From NCBI GenBank assembly GCA_001314715.1, contig LJSV01000019.1:1-47266 (forward strand): a stretch of DNA of 47,266 nucleotides, read 5' to 3'. This DNA comes from Rhodobacteraceae bacterium HLUCCA12 (GTDB lineage: Bacteria > Pseudomonadota > Alphaproteobacteria > Rhodobacterales > Rhodobacteraceae). Position 1 is the first letter of the stretch. Each line of letters begins with the position of its first letter. A program made the translations under genes and the position numbers. Shown here one piece after another: positions 23,305 to 33,487 of the stretch. The notes beneath the pieces were generated by a model. It searched no databases and was not told the origin of the DNA. It worked only from the letters and a program-made list of their open reading frames with translations.

Positions 23305-24381
23305 TCAATGCGGGAAGGGCCACAGGCGCAGCTTCTCCTTGATCGTGCGCCATAAGGCAGCCAGCCCATGCGGTTCGATGATCAGGAAGGCAAGGATCAG
23401 CGCACCGATGATCATCACCTCCAGATGCGCTGCCAGGTCCGAGGACCAGTCGAACTGGTTCACCAGCAGCATCTTCAGCAGCACCGGGCCGACGATCAGG
23501 AAGGCCGCCCCCAGGAACGCGCCAAGGATCGAGCCCAGTCCGCCCACGATGACCATGAACAGAACCAGGAACGACTTGTCGATGCCGAAGGCCTCACCGG
23601 CCTCGGCGGCGCCCAGATAGACCGCGAAAAACAGCGCCCCGGACACGCCGATCAGGAACGACGACACCGCAAAGGCCGACAGCTTGGCGCGCATGGGGTT
23701 CACGCCGATGATTTCGGCGGCGATGTCCATGTCACGAATGGCCATCCACTTGCGCCCGATCGTGCCGCGCGTCAGGTTGCGCGCCAGCCACGCCATGACG
23801 ACCAGAAAGCTCAGGCAGACCAGATAGACCGACACCGCAGACGCGGAGGGCCCGGTCACCGGATAGCCGAACAGCGTGCGCGTCGGGGCCGAGATCATGC
23901 CGGTGGACGAGTAGTTGAAGAACCACGGTGTCCGGGTGAACAGCCAGATCAGGAAAAACTGCGCCGCCAGCGTCGCCACCGCCAGATAGAAACCCTTGAT
24001 CCGCAGGCTGGGCAGGCCAAAGAGTGTTCCCACCGCAGCCGTCACCAGCCCTGCCAGAACCACCACGAAGACGATGTTCAAGCCCGGCATGGCTACCATC
24101 AGCTTGTAACAGGCATAGGCGCCGACCGCCATGAAGGCGCCGGTGCCCAGGCTCAACTGGCCGCAATAGCCGATCAGGATATTCAGGCCCAGCGCGGCGA
24201 TGGCGTAGATCAGGAACGGAATCACGATCGAATTGGCCCAGTAATCGCTGATGACCATCGGCATCACCAGGAAGGCGAAGGCCAGCACCAGGTAATAGCC
24301 ATAGCGATCGAACCGGATCGGAAAGGTCTGGTTGTCGGCGGCGTAGGACGTCTTGAAGTCGCCCGCTTCACGGTAAAGCAT
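23305..24381 (-). CDS. Branched-chain-type ABC transporter permease (LivM)
   Basis: The 358-residue polytopic permease has the LivM landmarks GLNILIGYCGQLSLGTGAFM and KWMAIRDMDIAAEIIGVNPM, then GVSGALFFAVYLG and FMVIVGGLGSILGAFLGAA. It pairs with LivH to form the membrane channel. The gene begins 3 nt after livH ends. The N-terminus (about 30 residues, DFKTSYAADNQTFPIR) is longer than in E. coli LivM-core alignments but common in this subgroup. Confidence 0.94.
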   Translation of the reverse strand: MLYREAGDFKTSYAADNQTFPIRFDRYGYYLVLAFAFLVMPMVISDYWANSIVIPFLIYAIAALGLNILIGYCGQLSLGTGAFMAVGAYACYKLMVAMPGLNIVFVVVLAGLVTAAVGTLFGLPSLRIKGFYLAVATLAAQFFLIWLFTRTPWFFNYSSTGMISAPTRTLFGYPVTGPSASAVSVYLVCLSFLVVMAWLARNLTRGTIGRKWMAIRDMDIAAEIIGVNPMRAKLSAFAVSSFLIGVSGALFFAVYLGAAEAGEAFGIDKSFLVLFMVIVGGLGSILGAFLGAAFLIVGPVLLKMLLVNQFDWSSDLAAHLEVMIIGALILAFLIIEPHGLAALWRTIKEKLRLWPFPH

Positions 24382-24384
24382 GTA

Positions 24385-25371
24385 TCAGACCCTCTCGATG
24401 ATCTTTTCGCCGAACAGCCCTTGCGGCCGAAACAGCAGGAAAACCAGCGCCAGCATGTAGGCAAACCAGTTCTCGGTCGCGCCACCGACAATGGGCTGCA
24501 TGAAGAAGTCGAACAGCTTTTCGCCCACGCCGATGATCAGCCCACCCACGATCGCGCCCGGAATCGAGGTGAAACCGCCCAGGATCAGCACCGGAAGCGC
24601 CTTGAGCGCGATCAGCGACAACGAGAACTGCACGCCCGATTTGGCGCCCCACATGATTCCGGCGACCAGCGCGACGATCCCGGCGATCGACCAGGTCAAC
24701 ACCCAGATGAAGCGCAGCGAGATGCCGACCGACAGCGCCGCCTGATGATCGTCGGCGACCGCGCGCAGCGCGCGCCCCTCCTTGGTGTATTGCGAGAACA
24801 AAACCAGGACCGCCACCAGCAGGGCGGCGATGACCATCGCGTAAAGATCCAGCGTGTCCATGTAGAAGCCATAGCCGAACAGGCCGAAGGTCAGGTCGTC
24901 CACCGCCCCCGACATCCCTTGCGGAATGCCGACATCCAGCCGCTTGACCTCGGCACCCCACATCAGGTCGCCCAGCCCCTCCAGGAAATAGGCCAGCCCG
25001 ATCGTCGCCATGAACAGGATGATCGGCTTTTGGTTCACCAGGTGGCGCAGAACGAACCGCTCGACCGCCCAGGCAAAGACGACCATCACGCCCACGGTTG
25101 CCGGGATCGCCAGTAGCGTGGGCAGGTTCCAGCCGAAATGGTGGACACGGGTGCCGAATATCGCATTGATCAGATGCGCAAAGGGCACCTGGCCCTGCTG
25201 AAAGCCGACCAGCGTCAGTGCCGCGAACAGCGCCATCACACCCTGGCTGAAGTTGAAGATGCCCGATGCCTTGAAGATCAGGACGAAGCCCAGTGCCACC
25301 AGGGCATACATGATGCCCGCAGTCAGACCATTGAGCGCGGCCTCCATGGCGAAGAGTAGCGTATCAGGCAT
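24385..25371 (-). CDS. Branched-chain-type ABC transporter permease (LivH)
   Basis: The 328-residue permease has the LivH pattern: GLTAGIMYALVALGFVLIFK, ASGIFNFSQGVMALF, EGRALRAVADDHQAALSVGI and VLILGGFTSIPGAIVGGLIIG. About eight hydrophobic segments are seen. The start ATG at 25371 lies 38 nt after the livG stop. It acts with LivM, LivG and LivF. Confidence 0.94.
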   Translation of the reverse strand: MPDTLLFAMEAALNGLTAGIMYALVALGFVLIFKASGIFNFSQGVMALFAALTLVGFQQGQVPFAHLINAIFGTRVHHFGWNLPTLLAIPATVGVMVVFAWAVERFVLRHLVNQKPIILFMATIGLAYFLEGLGDLMWGAEVKRLDVGIPQGMSGAVDDLTFGLFGYGFYMDTLDLYAMVIAALLVAVLVLFSQYTKEGRALRAVADDHQAALSVGISLRFIWVLTWSIAGIVALVAGIMWGAKSGVQFSLSLIALKALPVLILGGFTSIPGAIVGGLIIGVGEKLFDFFMQPIVGGATENWFAYMLALVFLLFRPQGLFGEKIIERV

Positions 25372-25409
25372 GGATGCCCCCCGTCGAATTTCCCTTGAAA
25401 CCGGCGCGC

Positions 25410-26231
25410 TCAGTCATGTGCGACGCCCAGATAGGCCTTGATGACCTCTTCGTCGTTGCGCACCTCGTCGGGCGTGCCGTCGCCGATCTTCTTGCCGTAA
25501 TCCATGACGACCACCCGATCGGACAGGTCCATCACCACACCCATGTCATGCTCGATCAGCACGATCGTGGTGCCGAACTCGTCGTTCACATCCAGGACGA
25601 AGCGGCACATGTCTTCCTTTTCCTCGACATTCATGCCCGCCATCGGCTCGTCCAGCAGCAGGATGGCGGGTTCCGCAGCCAGCGCGCGTGCCAGCTCCAC
25701 GCGCTTTTTCAGCCCGTAGGGCAGGCGCGCGACCGGCGTCTTGCGGATATGCTGGATTTCAAGGAAGTCGATGATCTTCTCGACCTTTTCGCGGTTTTCC
25801 TCTTCTTCCCGCGCGGCCTTGCCCCACCACATCGCCTGGCTCAGGAAACCCGACGACATGTGGTTCAGCCGGCCGGTCATGATGTTGTCGAGCACGCTCA
25901 TGCCCTCGAACAGGGCGATGTTCTGAAAGGTCCGGGCGATCCCCATGCGCGCGACCTCATAGGGCCGCATGCGCGGGCGCTTGTAGCCCTTGTAAATGAC
26001 CTCGCCCTCCTGCGGGTGATAGAACCCCGAAATGACATTGAGCATCGAGGACTTGCCCGCCCCGTTCGGACCGATGATGGCGCGAACCTCGCCCCAGCGA
26101 ATATCAAAGCTGATATCCTTGATCGCGACGACCCCGCCGAAACGCAGGGTGATGTTGCGCATCTCCATCGCCACGCCGCCGATCTTGCGGCCATCGGCGG
26201 TCATGTACCCGTCGTCTTGCGTGTCAAGCAT
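25410..26231 (-). CDS. Branched-chain-type ABC transporter ATP-binding protein (LivG)
   Basis: The 273-residue ATPase has Walker A GPNGAGKSS, then GIARTFQNIALFEGMSV and Walker B ILLLDEPMAGMNVEEKEDM. The signature region is PYGLKKRVELARALA rather than LSGGQQ, a known LivG-type variant. ATG 26231 has AGAGGGA about 9 nt upstream; an in-frame ATG at 26267 overlaps the ligase stop (ATGA) but lacks a ribosome-binding site. Either start keeps the domain intact. Confidence 0.92.
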   Translation of the reverse strand: MLDTQDDGYMTADGRKIGGVAMEMRNITLRFGGVVAIKDISFDIRWGEVRAIIGPNGAGKSSMLNVISGFYHPQEGEVIYKGYKRPRMRPYEVARMGIARTFQNIALFEGMSVLDNIMTGRLNHMSSGFLSQAMWWGKAAREEEENREKVEKIIDFLEIQHIRKTPVARLPYGLKKRVELARALAAEPAILLLDEPMAGMNVEEKEDMCRFVLDVNDEFGTTIVLIEHDMGVVMDLSDRVVVMDYGKKIGDGTPDEVRNDEEVIKAYLGVAHD

Positions 26232-26263
26232 CGGCTCTGGTCCCTCTTGTCGTCCCGGCGCCG

Positions 26264-28249
26264 TCATTGCGCCGCGATCGGCGCGGCGGTCTCGGTGTCG
26301 AACACCTTGGCATCGCGTAATTCCAGCGTCGCCTTGAGCTTGCCCTTGCGCCCGTCTTCATAGGTCACTTCGGTTTCGGTATAGACGCTGTCCTGGCCGT
26401 CATAGAGCGCGGCAATCAGGTCTGCGAACTTCTCTTCGACGATGCGGCGGCGCACCTTGCGGGTGCGCGTCATCTCGCCGTCATCGGCATCGAGTTCCTT
26501 GTGCAAGACCAGAAACCGATGGACCTGGCATCCCGACAGCATCCGGTCCTGCGCGACGCTGGCGTTGACCTCTTCGACATGCTCCTGGATCATTTCCAGC
26601 ACACGCGGATGCCCGGCCAGCTCCTGATAGCTGGAATAGCCAATGTTGTTGCGCTCGGCCCAGTTGCCGACGGCGCTGAGGTCGATATTGATGAAGGCCA
26701 CGCAGCGATCGCGCCCGTTTCCGAACAGAACGGCCTCAAGGATATTGGGAAAGAACTTGAGCTTGTTCTCGACGTATTTGGGCGCGAACATCGAGCCGTC
26801 GGCCATTTTCCCCACGTCCTTGGCGCGGTCGATGATGCGCAGATGCCCGCTACCTTCCTCGAAGAAACCGGCATCGCCCGTTGCCACCCACCCCGCGCTA
26901 TCCTTGGTCGAGGCGGTGGATTCCGGGTTCTTGAAATATTCGACGAATGTGCCGGGCGAGCGGTAGAACACCTCGCCATTCTCGGCGATGCGAACCTCGA
27001 CGCCCGGTGACGGAACGCCCACGGTATCCGATCGCACCTCGCCATCGGGTTGCTGGGTGATGAACACCGACGCCTCGGTCTGTCCGTAAAGCTGTTTCAG
27101 GTTGATCCCCAGCGAGCGGTAGAATTCGAATATCTCGGGGCCGATCGCTTCGCCCGCGGTATAGGCCACGCGAACGCGGCTCAGGCCCAGCGTGTTCTTG
27201 AGCGGGCCATAGACCAGCAATTCGCCCAGCGCGTATTTGGCGCGGTCGGCGGCCGAGACCGGCTTTCCGTCCAGGATCGCAGGGCCGACCCGGCGCGCAT
27301 GGGCCATATAGGTATCGAACAGCCGTTTCTTGGCGCGGCCCGCATCCTCCATGCGGATCATAACCTGCGTCAGCATGGTTTCGAAAATTCGCGGCGGTGC
27401 GAAGAAATATGTCGGCCCGATCTCGCGCAGATCAGTCATCATCGTGGCCGCACTTTCGGGGCAGTTCACGCAAAACCCGGTCCAATAGGCCTGACCGATC
27501 GCAAAGATGAAATCACCCACCCATGCCATTGGCAGATAGGCGACAATCTCGTCTGTGGGCTTCAGCCGGTCGAACTCGGACGATGCCTTCGAGGCTTCGA
27601 TGATGTTGCGGTTCGACAGGACCACGCCCTTGGGCTTGCCCGTCGTCCCCGAGGTATAGAGGATGACGCAGGTATGGTCGTAAGTCAGTGCATTGCGGCG
27701 CTGATCCAGCTCGGGCAGAAGACGCTGCCGGGCGGCGCGACCTTCGGCCTTGACGTCGTCGATCCAGTTCATCTGGCTGTGGTCGTATTTGCGCATACCG
27801 CGCCGGTCGACATAGACGATCTGTTCGATCGCGCTGACGCGGGCGCGCACCTCGATGACCTTGTCGACCTGTTCCTGGTCACCGCAAATGGCGAAACGGG
27901 CGCCGCAATGTTCCAGCACATAGGCCATCTCTTCGGCGACCGAGTCCTGATAGAGCGGCACGGGAATCGCCCCGACCGACTGGGCCGCGACCATCGACCA
28001 GTAAAGCGCCGGGCGATTGCGGCCAATGATGGCGACATAGTCGCCCCGTTCCATGCCCAGCGCCAGAAAGCCCAGCGCAATGGCCTCCACCTCGTCAGCG
28101 ACCTCGGACCAGGTCCAAGACTGCCATATCCCGAATTCCTTTTCACGATAGGCCGTGCGATTGCCCTGGCTTGCCGCGTTACGCGCCAGAAGGGCCGGAA
28201 TAGATTGCAGGGCGCCTTGCGCTGCCGCCTCTTGCGCTGCGGTTGACAT
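26264..28249 (-). CDS. Long-chain acyl-CoA synthetase-like AMP-forming ligase
   Basis: The 661-residue adenylate-forming enzyme has the P-loop YTSGTTGKPKGVVLSN. Further on are the A5 motif YGQTEAS, the A7 motif GWVATGDAGFF, and RIIDRAKDVGKMADG, which holds the linker Asp/Arg region. The sequence class is long-chain fatty-acid CoA ligase (bubblegum/ACSBG-like). It would activate a carboxylic acid with ATP and CoA. It is the first gene of the operon that continues with livG, livH, livM, a binding protein, livF and a PaaK-like gene, so its substrate is plausibly what the importer brings in. The start at 28249 has GGGAGGAG upstream; a 43-codon upstream extension is rejected. Confidence 0.9.
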   Translation of the reverse strand: MSTAAQEAAAQGALQSIPALLARNAASQGNRTAYREKEFGIWQSWTWSEVADEVEAIALGFLALGMERGDYVAIIGRNRPALYWSMVAAQSVGAIPVPLYQDSVAEEMAYVLEHCGARFAICGDQEQVDKVIEVRARVSAIEQIVYVDRRGMRKYDHSQMNWIDDVKAEGRAARQRLLPELDQRRNALTYDHTCVILYTSGTTGKPKGVVLSNRNIIEASKASSEFDRLKPTDEIVAYLPMAWVGDFIFAIGQAYWTGFCVNCPESAATMMTDLREIGPTYFFAPPRIFETMLTQVMIRMEDAGRAKKRLFDTYMAHARRVGPAILDGKPVSAADRAKYALGELLVYGPLKNTLGLSRVRVAYTAGEAIGPEIFEFYRSLGINLKQLYGQTEASVFITQQPDGEVRSDTVGVPSPGVEVRIAENGEVFYRSPGTFVEYFKNPESTASTKDSAGWVATGDAGFFEEGSGHLRIIDRAKDVGKMADGSMFAPKYVENKLKFFPNILEAVLFGNGRDRCVAFINIDLSAVGNWAERNNIGYSSYQELAGHPRVLEMIQEHVEEVNASVAQDRMLSGCQVHRFLVLHKELDADDGEMTRTRKVRRRIVEEKFADLIAALYDGQDSVYTETEVTYEDGRKGKLKATLELRDAKVFDTETAAPIAAQ

Positions 28250-28306
28250 CACCGAATTCTCCTCCCTCATCGCGCATCGTGGCAAACCACGGATGCACGC
28301 TCCGCC

Positions 28307-28328
28307 AAACTTGGTGAGGGCCAAGTTT
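28307..28328. promoter_or_regulatory. Perfect inverted repeat upstream of the acyl-CoA ligase operon
   Basis: Arms AAACTTGG (28307-28314) and CCAAGTTT (28321-28328) are exact complements with a 6-nt centre. The repeat ends 58 nt before the ATG at 28249. Size and symmetry fit an operator for a dimeric regulator; a hairpin is the alternative. No regulator gene is adjacent to this operon. An AT-rich near-palindrome, TTACAAATTGTTAC, lies at 28350-28363. Confidence 0.55.
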
Positions 28329-28450
28329 TTCCTCAGTTTTGCCCAAACCTTACAAATTGTTACATCGCGCCGGATCAAGGGACGCGCGGTTGCGGTTGCT
28401 GCCCCGCGGCATGGACGCTACTTTAACGCGATACCCGCCAGAGAAGCCCC

Positions 28451-29353
28451 GTGAACCAACCGCATCATGCCCGATTGAACCTTTCCGCCGGAGTGGCGTC
28501 GGTTTGTGTGGCAATAACACTGATCGCGGTAAAGCTCTGGGGTCTGGCGATGACCGGCGCGCTGAGCTTGGCCGCAACGCTTGTGGACAATGCGCTGGAC
28601 CTGCTCGTGTCAGCCGGCGCCCTTTTGGCGATCATCTATGCCGCACGCCCGCCGGACGATGATCACCACTTCGGTCATACCTCGGCCGAGGACCTGGCAG
28701 CGCTTTTCCAAGCGCTTGTGGTGCTGATCTCGGCCGTCGCGATCGCGGTGCTTGCGCTTGTCAGGCTCGGCGCACAGACCCATGAGCCGCTGCGCGCCGA
28801 GGGCGCGGGCGTCGCGGCGATGATCGTTTCGGTGATACTGACGGGCGCGCTGGTGATCTGGCAGCGATATGTCGCGCGGCGCACCGGCAACCGGGTCGTC
28901 GCGGCCGACTCGCTTCACTATCTGTCGGACCTGTTGCCCGCGCTGGGGGCATTGGCGGCGCTCGCAATCTCAGCCTGGTGGAACGTGGGCGAGGCGGATT
29001 CGCTGATCGCTCTTGCCGCCGCAGGCTGGCTGGCATGGAACGGCGGGCGTATCGGCCTGGCCGCGTGGCACGCGCTGATGGACCGCTCGGCCCCGGCTGA
29101 TGTCTTGCAGCGAATCGCCGCGATCACGGACGAATGGCCCGGCCTGCGCGGCTGGCACGACCTGCGCACCCGCACGGCGGGAAGCCGGCTGTTCATCTCA
29201 TTGCATGTCGAGATCGATGGCTCACTGACGCTCGACGAGGCCCATGCCATCGGCGACGGGCTGGAACATGCGCTGCGCGATGCCTTCCCCGACGCCTGGG
29301 TCATCATTCACACCGATCCGGTGGCCCCGGTGCCAAACCTCGGGCAGGCGTAG
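28451..29353 (+). CDS. Cation diffusion facilitator (FieF/YiiP-like metal efflux)
   Basis: The 300-residue proton/metal antiporter has Asp46 and Asp50 in LVDNALDLL, and His156 and Asp160 in ADSLHYLSDLL. This is the D-D-H-D site of zinc/iron exporters such as YiiP. FGHTSAEDLAALFQAL matches the conserved FGHGKAE segment, and the C-terminal cytoplasmic domain ends near WVIIHTDP. The start is GTG 28451 after AGAGAAG. A candidate promoter TTGCTG (28396-28401), 17 bp, TACTTT (28419-28424) lies upstream. Metal specificity is not determined by sequence alone. Confidence 0.92.
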   Translation: MNQPHHARLNLSAGVASVCVAITLIAVKLWGLAMTGALSLAATLVDNALDLLVSAGALLAIIYAARPPDDDHHFGHTSAEDLAALFQALVVLISAVAIAVLALVRLGAQTHEPLRAEGAGVAAMIVSVILTGALVIWQRYVARRTGNRVVAADSLHYLSDLLPALGALAALAISAWWNVGEADSLIALAAAGWLAWNGGRIGLAAWHALMDRSAPADVLQRIAAITDEWPGLRGWHDLRTRTAGSRLFISLHVEIDGSLTLDEAHAIGDGLEHALRDAFPDAWVIIHTDPVAPVPNLGQA

Positions 29354-29403
29354 CCCTGCGCCGAAGCCCTTGGTGTCGGCTACCCCCAAAACCCGTCAGG
29401 ATG

Positions 29404-30330
29404 TCACACCTCCAGGCACCAGCGCATGACGGCCTTTTGCGCATGCAGCCGGTTCTCGGCCTCGTCCCAGACCACCGATTGCGGGCCGTCCATGACCGCG
29501 TTCGTCACTTCGTCCTCGCGATGCGCGGGCAGGCAATGCATGAACAGCGCATCGGGGTTCGCGGCGGCCATCAGGCGTTCGTTGACCTGATAGGGCCGCA
29601 ACTGGTTGTGCCTGCGTTCCTTGGTGGACTGGCTGTCGTGCATGCTGACCCAGGTATCCGTGACCACCAGGTCGGCCCCCTGCACCGCCTCGACCGGATC
29701 GCGCACGATCCGGACCTCGCTGCCGCGCTCGCGCGCGAAATCGACGAAGGCGCGTTCGGGATCCAGCGGTGGCGGCCCGGTGAAGGTGAAATCGAAGCCG
29801 AACTGGCCCGCCGCCTGCAGGAACGAGGCGCAGACATTGTTGCCGTCGCCCGACCAGACCACCTTGCGCCCCGCGATCGGACCGCGATGTTCCTCATAGG
29901 TCAGGATATCGGCCATGATCTGGCATGGATGGGTGCGGTTGGTCAGCCCGTTGATGACCGGCACCGAGGCCGAGTCCGCCAGTTCCTGAAGCACCGATTC
30001 CTCATAGGTGCGGATCATGATCAGATCGACATAGCGCGACAGCACGCGCGCCGTGTCGGCAATGGTTTCCCCATGCCCCAGCTGCATTTCCGAGCCCGAC
30101 AGGACCATGGTCTGCCCGCCCATCTGCCGAACGCCGACATCGAACGAGACGCGGGTTCGGGTCGAGGGTTTTTCGAAGATCAGCGCCACCATCTTGCCCG
30201 CCAGCGGCTGTTCATCGTCCGGGGCGGCACGGCCCCGCCCGTTGCGCGCGGCCTTCATGCGGCGCGCCTGGTCGATCATGGCGCGCAGGGCGGCAGGGTC
30301 GGTGGTGTGGATATCGAGAAAATGGTTCAT
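29404..30330 (-). CDS. argF: Ornithine carbamoyltransferase
   Basis: The 308-residue anabolic OTCase makes citrulline from ornithine and carbamoyl phosphate. Motifs are the carbamoyl-phosphate loop [11 protein letters not shown], the NRTHPCQ segment, ornithine-side [11 protein letters not shown] (the SMG loop equivalent) and HCLPAHRE with the catalytic Cys. The start ATG at 30330 is set by the family N-terminus [11 protein letters not shown]. It follows argD on the same strand after a 94-bp spacer containing three hairpins. Confidence 0.96.
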   Translation of the reverse strand: MNHFLDIHTTDPAALRAMIDQARRMKAARNGRGRAAPDDEQPLAGKMVALIFEKPSTRTRVSFDVGVRQMGGQTMVLSGSEMQLGHGETIADTARVLSRYVDLIMIRTYEESVLQELADSASVPVINGLTNRTHPCQIMADILTYEEHRGPIAGRKVVWSGDGNNVCASFLQAAGQFGFDFTFTGPPPLDPERAFVDFARERGSEVRIVRDPVEAVQGADLVVTDTWVSMHDSQSTKERRHNQLRPYQVNERLMAAANPDALFMHCLPAHREDEVTNAVMDGPQSVVWDEAENRLHAQKAVMRWCLEV

Positions 30331-30358
30331 CGCTTGGGACTTTCGGGAAAACGGGGAA

Positions 30359-30419
30359 GGGGGCGTTGCCCCCTCTGGCCTGCGGCCATTCACCCCCAGG
30401 ATATTTTCAGACAGAAAAT
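30359..30419. repeat. Three-hairpin intergenic element between argD and argF
   Basis: Three adjacent inverted repeats occur: GGGGGC/GCCCCC (30359-30364, 30368-30373), GGCC/GGCC (30377-30380, 30384-30387) and ATTTTC/GAAAAT (30403-30408, 30414-30419). A CCCCCAGG stretch lies between the last two. The layout resembles short repeated intergenic elements common in Rhodobacterales genomes, as I recall. No second copy was noticed in this window. It could stabilise, process or terminate the argD transcript before argF. Confidence 0.5.
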
Positions 30420-30424
30420 GGACA

Positions 30425-31597
30425 TCAGGCCGTTTCCAGGCCAGCGGCGGCCTGATCCAGGCGCGAGACGGCCTCGGCCAGATCATCGTCGGGGATGTTG
30501 AGCGCGGGAATAAGGCGGATGACATTGTCGGCAGCCGGGACGACCAGCACCCCGGCGTCACGTGCCGCGGACACCAGTTCGGTGTTCGGCTTTCGGCATG
30601 TCAGCCCCAGCATCAGCCCCGAGCCGCGGACCCCTTCGAACGTGTCGGGATGGGCCGCGATCAACCCCTCCAGCTTCTGGCGCAAAAGGCCGGCCTTGCG
30701 ATTCACCTCATCCAGAAAGGCCGGATCGGCAATGATTTCCATGACCTTCAGCCCCACCGCGCAGGCCAGCGGGTTGCCGCCATAGGTCGAGCCATGCGTG
30801 CCCGCGACCATGCCCGCGGCGGCCCGTTCGGTGGCCAGAACCGCGCCCAGCGGAAAGCCGCCACCGATCCCCTTGGCGACCATCATGATGTCGGGGGCGA
30901 TGCCCGCCCATTCATGCGCAAACAGCCGCCCCGTGCGCCCCATGCCGCATTGCACCTCATCCAGGACCAGAAGCGCGCCGGTCCGGTCGCAAGCCGCGCG
31001 CAGGGCCTTGAGCTGCGACTCGGGGACGGGGCGGATGCCGCCCTCGCCCTGGACCGGCTCGATCATCACCGCCGCCACGCTATCGTCAAGGGCGGCATCA
31101 AGTGCCTCGGGGTCGTTCCAGGGCAAGACCTTGAACCCCGGCATCAGCGGCCCGAAGCCTCGCGTCATCTTATCGGACCCCGCCGCCGCGATGGCCGCGG
31201 TGGAGCGCCCGTGAAACGCCCCGTCGAAGGTCAGGATCGTCAGGCGATCCTCGCCCTTTTCGAACCAGTACTTGCGCACCATCTTGATCGCCAGTTCCGC
31301 CGCCTCGGTGCCTGAATTGGTAAAGAACACGGTATCGGCAAAGGTGCGGTCGACCAGCGCATCGGCCAGCGCCTGCTGCTGCGGGATCTGGTAGAGGTTC
31401 GACACATGCCACAGGTCCTGCGCCTGCGCATGCAGCGCCGCCACCAGCGCCGGGTGGGCATGGCCCAGCGCATTCACCGCGATTCCCGCCCCCATGTCGA
31501 GAAAACGACGGCCATCGGACTCGAACAGCCAGGAGCCTTCGCCGCGAACAAAGGTCAGCGGCGCACGGTTGTAGGTGGGCAGGACGGATGCGATCAT
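30425..31597 (-). CDS. argD: Acetylornithine/succinyldiaminopimelate aminotransferase
   Basis: The 390-residue class-III PLP aminotransferase converts N-acetylglutamate semialdehyde to N-acetylornithine, and often also acts in lysine synthesis. Visible are [46 protein letters not shown] and the PLP lysine 242 in [18 protein letters not shown] 31597 ([14 protein letters not shown]) has AAGG 8 nt upstream and matches the family N-terminus; ATG 31615 and the much longer open frame are rejected. It is cotranscribed with argF and divergent from ilvD. Confidence 0.95.
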   Translation of the reverse strand: MIASVLPTYNRAPLTFVRGEGSWLFESDGRRFLDMGAGIAVNALGHAHPALVAALHAQAQDLWHVSNLYQIPQQQALADALVDRTFADTVFFTNSGTEAAELAIKMVRKYWFEKGEDRLTILTFDGAFHGRSTAAIAAAGSDKMTRGFGPLMPGFKVLPWNDPEALDAALDDSVAAVMIEPVQGEGGIRPVPESQLKALRAACDRTGALLVLDEVQCGMGRTGRLFAHEWAGIAPDIMMVAKGIGGGFPLGAVLATERAAAGMVAGTHGSTYGGNPLACAVGLKVMEIIADPAFLDEVNRKAGLLRQKLEGLIAAHPDTFEGVRGSGLMLGLTCRKPNTELVSAARDAGVLVVPAADNVIRLIPALNIPDDDLAEAVSRLDQAAAGLETA

Positions 31598-31773
31598 CGG
31601 GAAAGCCTTGAACATGGAGTGCAAGAGGTGCCAAAGCCCTTCGGCCAAGTCAATGCACGGCGTAACCGGGCAGGTCACGCATGCGCTGCACCGCGGCCGC
31701 GCCTCCGATGGCACCTTGCCCCGCCCTGCCCCATTCATTATCCCTGACGCAGCACGTTTGCGGAGGACCAGCC

Positions 31774-33487
31774 ATGACCAAACAGCGTTTCGACAAGTCG
31801 AAACTTCCCAGCCGCCATGTGACCGAAGGCCCCGCGCGCGCGCCGCATCGGTCGTATTTCTATGCGATGGGGATTTCCGAGGAGGAAATCCACCAGCCCT
31901 GGGTTGGCGTGGCGACCTGCTGGAACGAGGCTGCACCCTGCAACATCGCGCTGAACCGGCAGGCGCAGTCGGTGAAGGCCGGGGTCAAGATGGGTGGCGG
32001 CACGCCGCGCGAATTCACCACCATCACCGTCACCGATGGCATCGCCATGGGGCACGAGGGGATGCGTTCGTCGCTGGCCTCGCGCGACGCGATTGCCGAT
32101 ACGGTCGAGTTGACGATGCGCGGCCATTGCTATGATGCCCTCGTCGGGCTGGCCGGATGCGACAAGTCGTTGCCGGGTATGATGATGGCCATGGTGCGCC
32201 TGAACACGCCTTCGGTCTTCATCTACGGCGGGTCGATCCTGCCGGGCCGGCTGAACGGGCAGGACGTGACCGTGCAGGATGTGTTCGAGGCGGTGGGCAA
32301 GCACCAGGCCGGCAATTATTCGGACGCCGAGCTGGCGATCCTGGAACGGGTCGCCTGCCCGTCGGCGGGTGCCTGCGGCGGTCAGTTCACCGCCAACACC
32401 ATGGCCTGTGTTTCCGAAGCGATCGGGCTCGCCTTGCCGAATTCATCGGGCGCGCCGGCGCCTTACGAATCGCGCGATCAATATGGCGAAGCCTCGGGCA
32501 TGGCCGTGATGACCCTGATCGAAAAGAACATCCGTGCCCGCGACATCGTCACCCGCAAGAGCCTGGAAAACGCCGCGCGTGTCGTCGCCTGTACCGGAGG
32601 CTCGACCAATGCCGGGCTGCACCTGCCCGCGATCGCGCATGAGGCCGGGATCGATTTCGACCTGTTCGACGTCTGCGACATCTTCCGCGACACGCCCTAT
32701 TTCGTCGATCTCAAGCCCGGCGGAAAATACGTGGCGAAAGACCTCTATGAAGCGGGCGGCGTGCCGGTGGTGATGAAGGAATTGCGCAAGCAGGGCCTGA
32801 TCCACGAGGACTGCATGACCGCCACCGGCCGCACCATGGGCGAAGAGCTGGACATCGTCACGCGCGAGGCCGATGGCCGCGTGATCTATCCCGCCGCCAC
32901 GCCACTGAGCAAGACGGGCGGGGTCGTCGGGCTCAAGGGCAATCTTGCCCCTGACGGCGCCATCGTGAAGGTCGCCGGGATGAGCGAGAAGGAGCAGGTC
33001 TTTTCCGGCCCGGCCCGCGTGTTCGAAAGCGAGGAAGAAGCCTTTGCAGCGGTCAAGAGCCGCCAGTACCAGGAAGGCGAGGTCATCGTCATTCGCAACG
33101 AGGGCCCGGCGGGCGGGCCCGGCATGCGCGAGATGCTGGCCACCACGGCCGCGCTGTCGGGGCAGGGCATGGGCAAGTCGGTGGCGCTGATCACGGATGG
33201 CCGGTTCTCGGGTGCGACGCGCGGATTCTGCGTGGGTCATGTCGGCCCGGAATCCGCGCTTGGCGGGCCGATTGCGCTGCTCAGGAATGGCGACAAGATC
33301 ACGATCAACGCGATTACAGGCGAATTGTCGGTCGATCTGAGCGATGAGGAACTGGCCGCGCGCAAGGCCGACTGGACCGGACCGCGCAAGACGAACTACA
33401 GCAATGGCGCGCTCTGGAAATACGCCCGACTGGTGGGTGGCGCGCGCAAGGGGGCGGTGACACATCCCGGCGGCGACGACGAAGCCC

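Noticed and set aside
23368-25116. A 582-codon plus-strand open frame opposite livM and livH
   Set aside because: It is antisense to two clear permeases. Its product is rich in Arg, His, Gln and Asp with no domain pattern, as expected for a high-GC shadow frame.
31598-31936. N-terminal extension of argD by about 110 codons
   Set aside because: It crosses the divergent promoter region and the start of ilvD. The family N-terminus is at 31597.
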